Shown one piece after another: positions 14,600-16,156 of a stretch of DNA of 16,156 nt. The notes under the pieces are model-generated. The model did not search any database, was not told where the DNA came from, and worked only from the letters and a program-made list of their open reading frames with translations. Source of the DNA: an uncultured Bacteroidales bacterium. Its GTDB lineage: Bacteria > Bacteroidota > Bacteroidia > Bacteroidales > Paludibacteraceae. The translations under genes and the position numbers were made by a program. Within the stretch, counting starts at the first letter, position 1. The number at the start of each line of letters is the position of its first letter. The stretch spans positions 1 to 16,156 of the forward strand of contig CAIUKZ010000082.1 of assembly GCA_903899865.1 (NCBI GenBank), written 5' to 3'.

Positions 14600-16156
14600 G
14601 ATTTTATTAAGTACACTTTTGCAACATTAGTAGGGATATCATTGTCAATGTTGATAGGATTTTTGATTATACTAGGCATAATAGGAGCTGCTGCTGAAAC
14701 TTCCGATGACTCAAAACCCACCCTAAAGCCAAATTCGGTCTATCAAATAGACTTGCAAGGTCAATTGGTGGATCGCTCTGAAGCCGACGACTTGTCAGAA
14801 TTCATCAGCAAAGGACTCAATCAATCTGATGAGTACATCATTGGACTTGACGATTTGCTACATAATATCGAAACTGCAAAAAAAGACTCAAACATTGTAG
14901 GCATTTACCTCAAAGGTGGAACCCTATCGGGTGGCTATGCATCGTTCAAAGAAATTAGGGATGCATTGCTTGATTTTCAGCGAACAGGGAAATTTGTTGT
15001 AGCCTATTCGGATGGTTACACCCAGAAAAATTACTACTTAGTATCTGTGGCAAATAAAATATTGCTCAATCCTCAAGGAGTTGTTGAGTTCAAGGGCTTG
15101 AGCGCACAAACCATGTTCTTCAAAAAAACACTTGAGAAAATAGGCGTTGAAATGCAAATAGTGAGAGTGGGAGCATTTAAATCAGCCATTGAGCCATACA
15201 CCAACACGGAAATGAGCGACTCCAATCGCCTTCAGGTGAGCACCTTTATTCATTCCATTTGGAATAGTAGCCTTTCTGAAATCTCCAAGTCACGAAAAAT
15301 TTCAACTGAAGATTTGAATAGCTATGCAGATGAAATGATGACACTGCAACCCACCGAAAGGAACCTAGAGTACAAATTAGTGGACAAGCTGGTATATGCT
15401 GACCAAGTAGACAGCATTATCAAATCCATGCGCATAAGAAAGTCGGAGGAAGAGCTAAACTATCTGAAACATACCTACATGTGCAAAATCAAGCCTGATG
15501 CCAAAATAGAAGAATCTAAAGTGGCTATCCTCTATGCCATCGGTGCCATTGATTATCCTGGTGAAGAGGGAATACAATCCAAGGAATTGATTGAAAGCAT
15601 AGATGAACTAGCAAAAGATGAGGCAGTAAAAGCAGTAGTGCTGAGAGTAAACTCCCCTGGAGGTAGTGCCTACGGCTCAGAGCAAATATGGCGTGCACTT
15701 ACCCTGCTCAATGCCAAAAAGCCATTGGTGGTGTCGATGGGCGATGTGGCTGCATCTGGTGGCTATTACATTGCAAGCCCTGCATACAAAATTGTAGCTG
15801 AACCAACAACCATTACTGGTTCTATAGGGATATATGGTATGATACCTAATATCAATGGGTTGAACGAAAAACTAGGATTGAGCTATGATGGAGTGAAAAC
15901 GAATAAAATGAGTGACGCAATATCAATCAACCGAGCTTTCACACCAGAAGAAAAAGAATTAATGCAAGCCTATGTAAATAGAGGGTATGAATTGTTTGTA
16001 AAAAGATGCGCAGACGGACGAAAGCTGACTGTAGATCAAATCAAAGCGGTAGCTGAAGGCCGAGTATGGACAGGCGATGATGCCATAAAAAAAGGATTGG
16101 TAGATAAGATGGGAGGCATCAATACGGCCATTGACATTGCTGTTAAAAAGGCCAAA
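14594..16156 (+). CDS. sppA: Signal peptide peptidase SppA, long (67K) type, 3' end cut by the window
   Basis: Membrane-bound serine protease that degrades signal peptides left after secretion, with the catalytic domain on the periplasmic side. 521 codons are visible with no stop, so roughly the last 60 residues expected for the family lie beyond the window. One N-terminal membrane anchor is seen at about 8-34 (SMLIGFLIILGIIGAAA core). Two tandem ClpP-fold domains follow: the N-terminal one gives the general-base lysine, Lys196 in VGAFKSAIEPY, and the C-terminal one the nucleophile Ser388 in GDVAASGGYYIA, matching the Lys/Ser dyad of E. coli SppA (Lys209/Ser409). RVNSPGGSAYGSEQIW is the usual oxyanion/substrate strand, and TGSIGIYG follows the nucleophile. 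The ATG is inside the duplicated leader; no Shine-Dalgarno is seen. Confidence 0.95.
   Translation, partial: MKDFIKYTFATLVGISLSMLIGFLIILGIIGAAAETSDDSKPTLKPNSVYQIDLQGQLVDRSEADDLSEFISKGLNQSDEYIIGLDDLLHNIETAKKDSNIVGIYLKGGTLSGGYASFKEIRDALLDFQRTGKFVVAYSDGYTQKNYYLVSVANKILLNPQGVVEFKGLSAQTMFFKKTLEKIGVEMQIVRVGAFKSAIEPYTNTEMSDSNRLQVSTFIHSIWNSSLSEISKSRKISTEDLNSYADEMMTLQPTERNLEYKLVDKLVYADQVDSIIKSMRIRKSEEELNYLKHTYMCKIKPDAKIEESKVAILYAIGAIDYPGEEGIQSKELIESIDELAKDEAVKAVVLRVNSPGGSAYGSEQIWRALTLLNAKKPLVVSMGDVAASGGYYIASPAYKIVAEPTTITGSIGIYGMIPNINGLNEKLGLSYDGVKTNKMSDAISINRAFTPEEKELMQAYVNRGYELFVKRCADGRKLTVDQIKAVAEGRVWTGDDAIKKGLVDKMGGINTAIDIAVKKAK

Noticed and set aside
1..16156. Novel defence, CRISPR, toxin-antitoxin or prophage system
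   Set aside because: Every sizeable gene falls into a metabolic or envelope family, and no array of direct repeats with spacers, integrase, transposase or nuclease gene was seen.

Overview
The window looks like chromosomal DNA from a member of the Bacteroidota (Bacteroidetes). The evidence is a TamA/BamA-type barrel protein with a lipoprotein signal (TamL form), an outer-membrane receptor of the carboxypeptidase-regulatory/plug/OMP beta-barrel type, AT-rich intergenic DNA, few Shine-Dalgarno sequences, and promoter-like sites of the Bacteroidota form (TTG, about 18-22 bases, TAnnTTTG). Genus cannot be fixed from this window. Most genes are housekeeping or envelope genes; no rRNA, tRNA, CRISPR array, insertion sequence or prophage gene was seen.

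Layout. 30-914 (minus): CDF metal exporter. 1139-3490 (plus): probable operon of a SemiSWEET sugar transporter, type II 3-dehydroquinate dehydratase (aroQ) and pyruvate kinase (pyk), closed by a strong hairpin terminator. 3534-6249: a repeated leader (copy A) followed by a TonB-dependent-receptor-like outer-membrane protein. 6250-6636: non-coding stretch with two REP-like hairpins and a perfect 20-base inverted repeat. 6637-9820: a divergent pair, a TrmH/SpoU-family RNA methyltransferase (minus) and TamL (plus). 9821-10238: non-coding. 10239-11360 (minus): ArgD-type aminotransferase, divergent from a TGS-domain/uridine-kinase-like nucleoside kinase (11632-13302). 13411-14247: small outer-membrane barrel protein, then a second strong terminator. 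14439-16156: the second leader copy (copy B) followed by signal peptide peptidase SppA, which runs off the window end.

The most unusual observation is the leader shared by the TonB-dependent-receptor-like gene and sppA. These genes are unrelated in sequence and lie about 10.9 kb apart, but their upstream DNA is nearly identical up to and including the ATG AAA start (91 of 94 aligned bases in the two best blocks). Each copy lies just after an intrinsic terminator, so the promoter of each gene probably lies in or close to the repeat. Each copy also has a short ORF ending 17 bases before the main start. The difference between the two short ORFs includes a 21-base in-frame indel that falls at a REP-like hairpin, and two of the three base changes are silent. 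This may be a shared regulatory leader, a leader-peptide system, or a dispersed repeat family.

Functionally the genes cover central metabolism around phosphoenolpyruvate (pyk, with aroQ of the PEP-consuming shikimate pathway), amino-acid and nucleotide metabolism (argD, nucleoside kinase), RNA modification, metal homeostasis, and envelope construction or quality control (receptor, TamL, small barrel, SppA). I see no clear new defence or mobile system; the candidates for novelty are the repeats and leaders.
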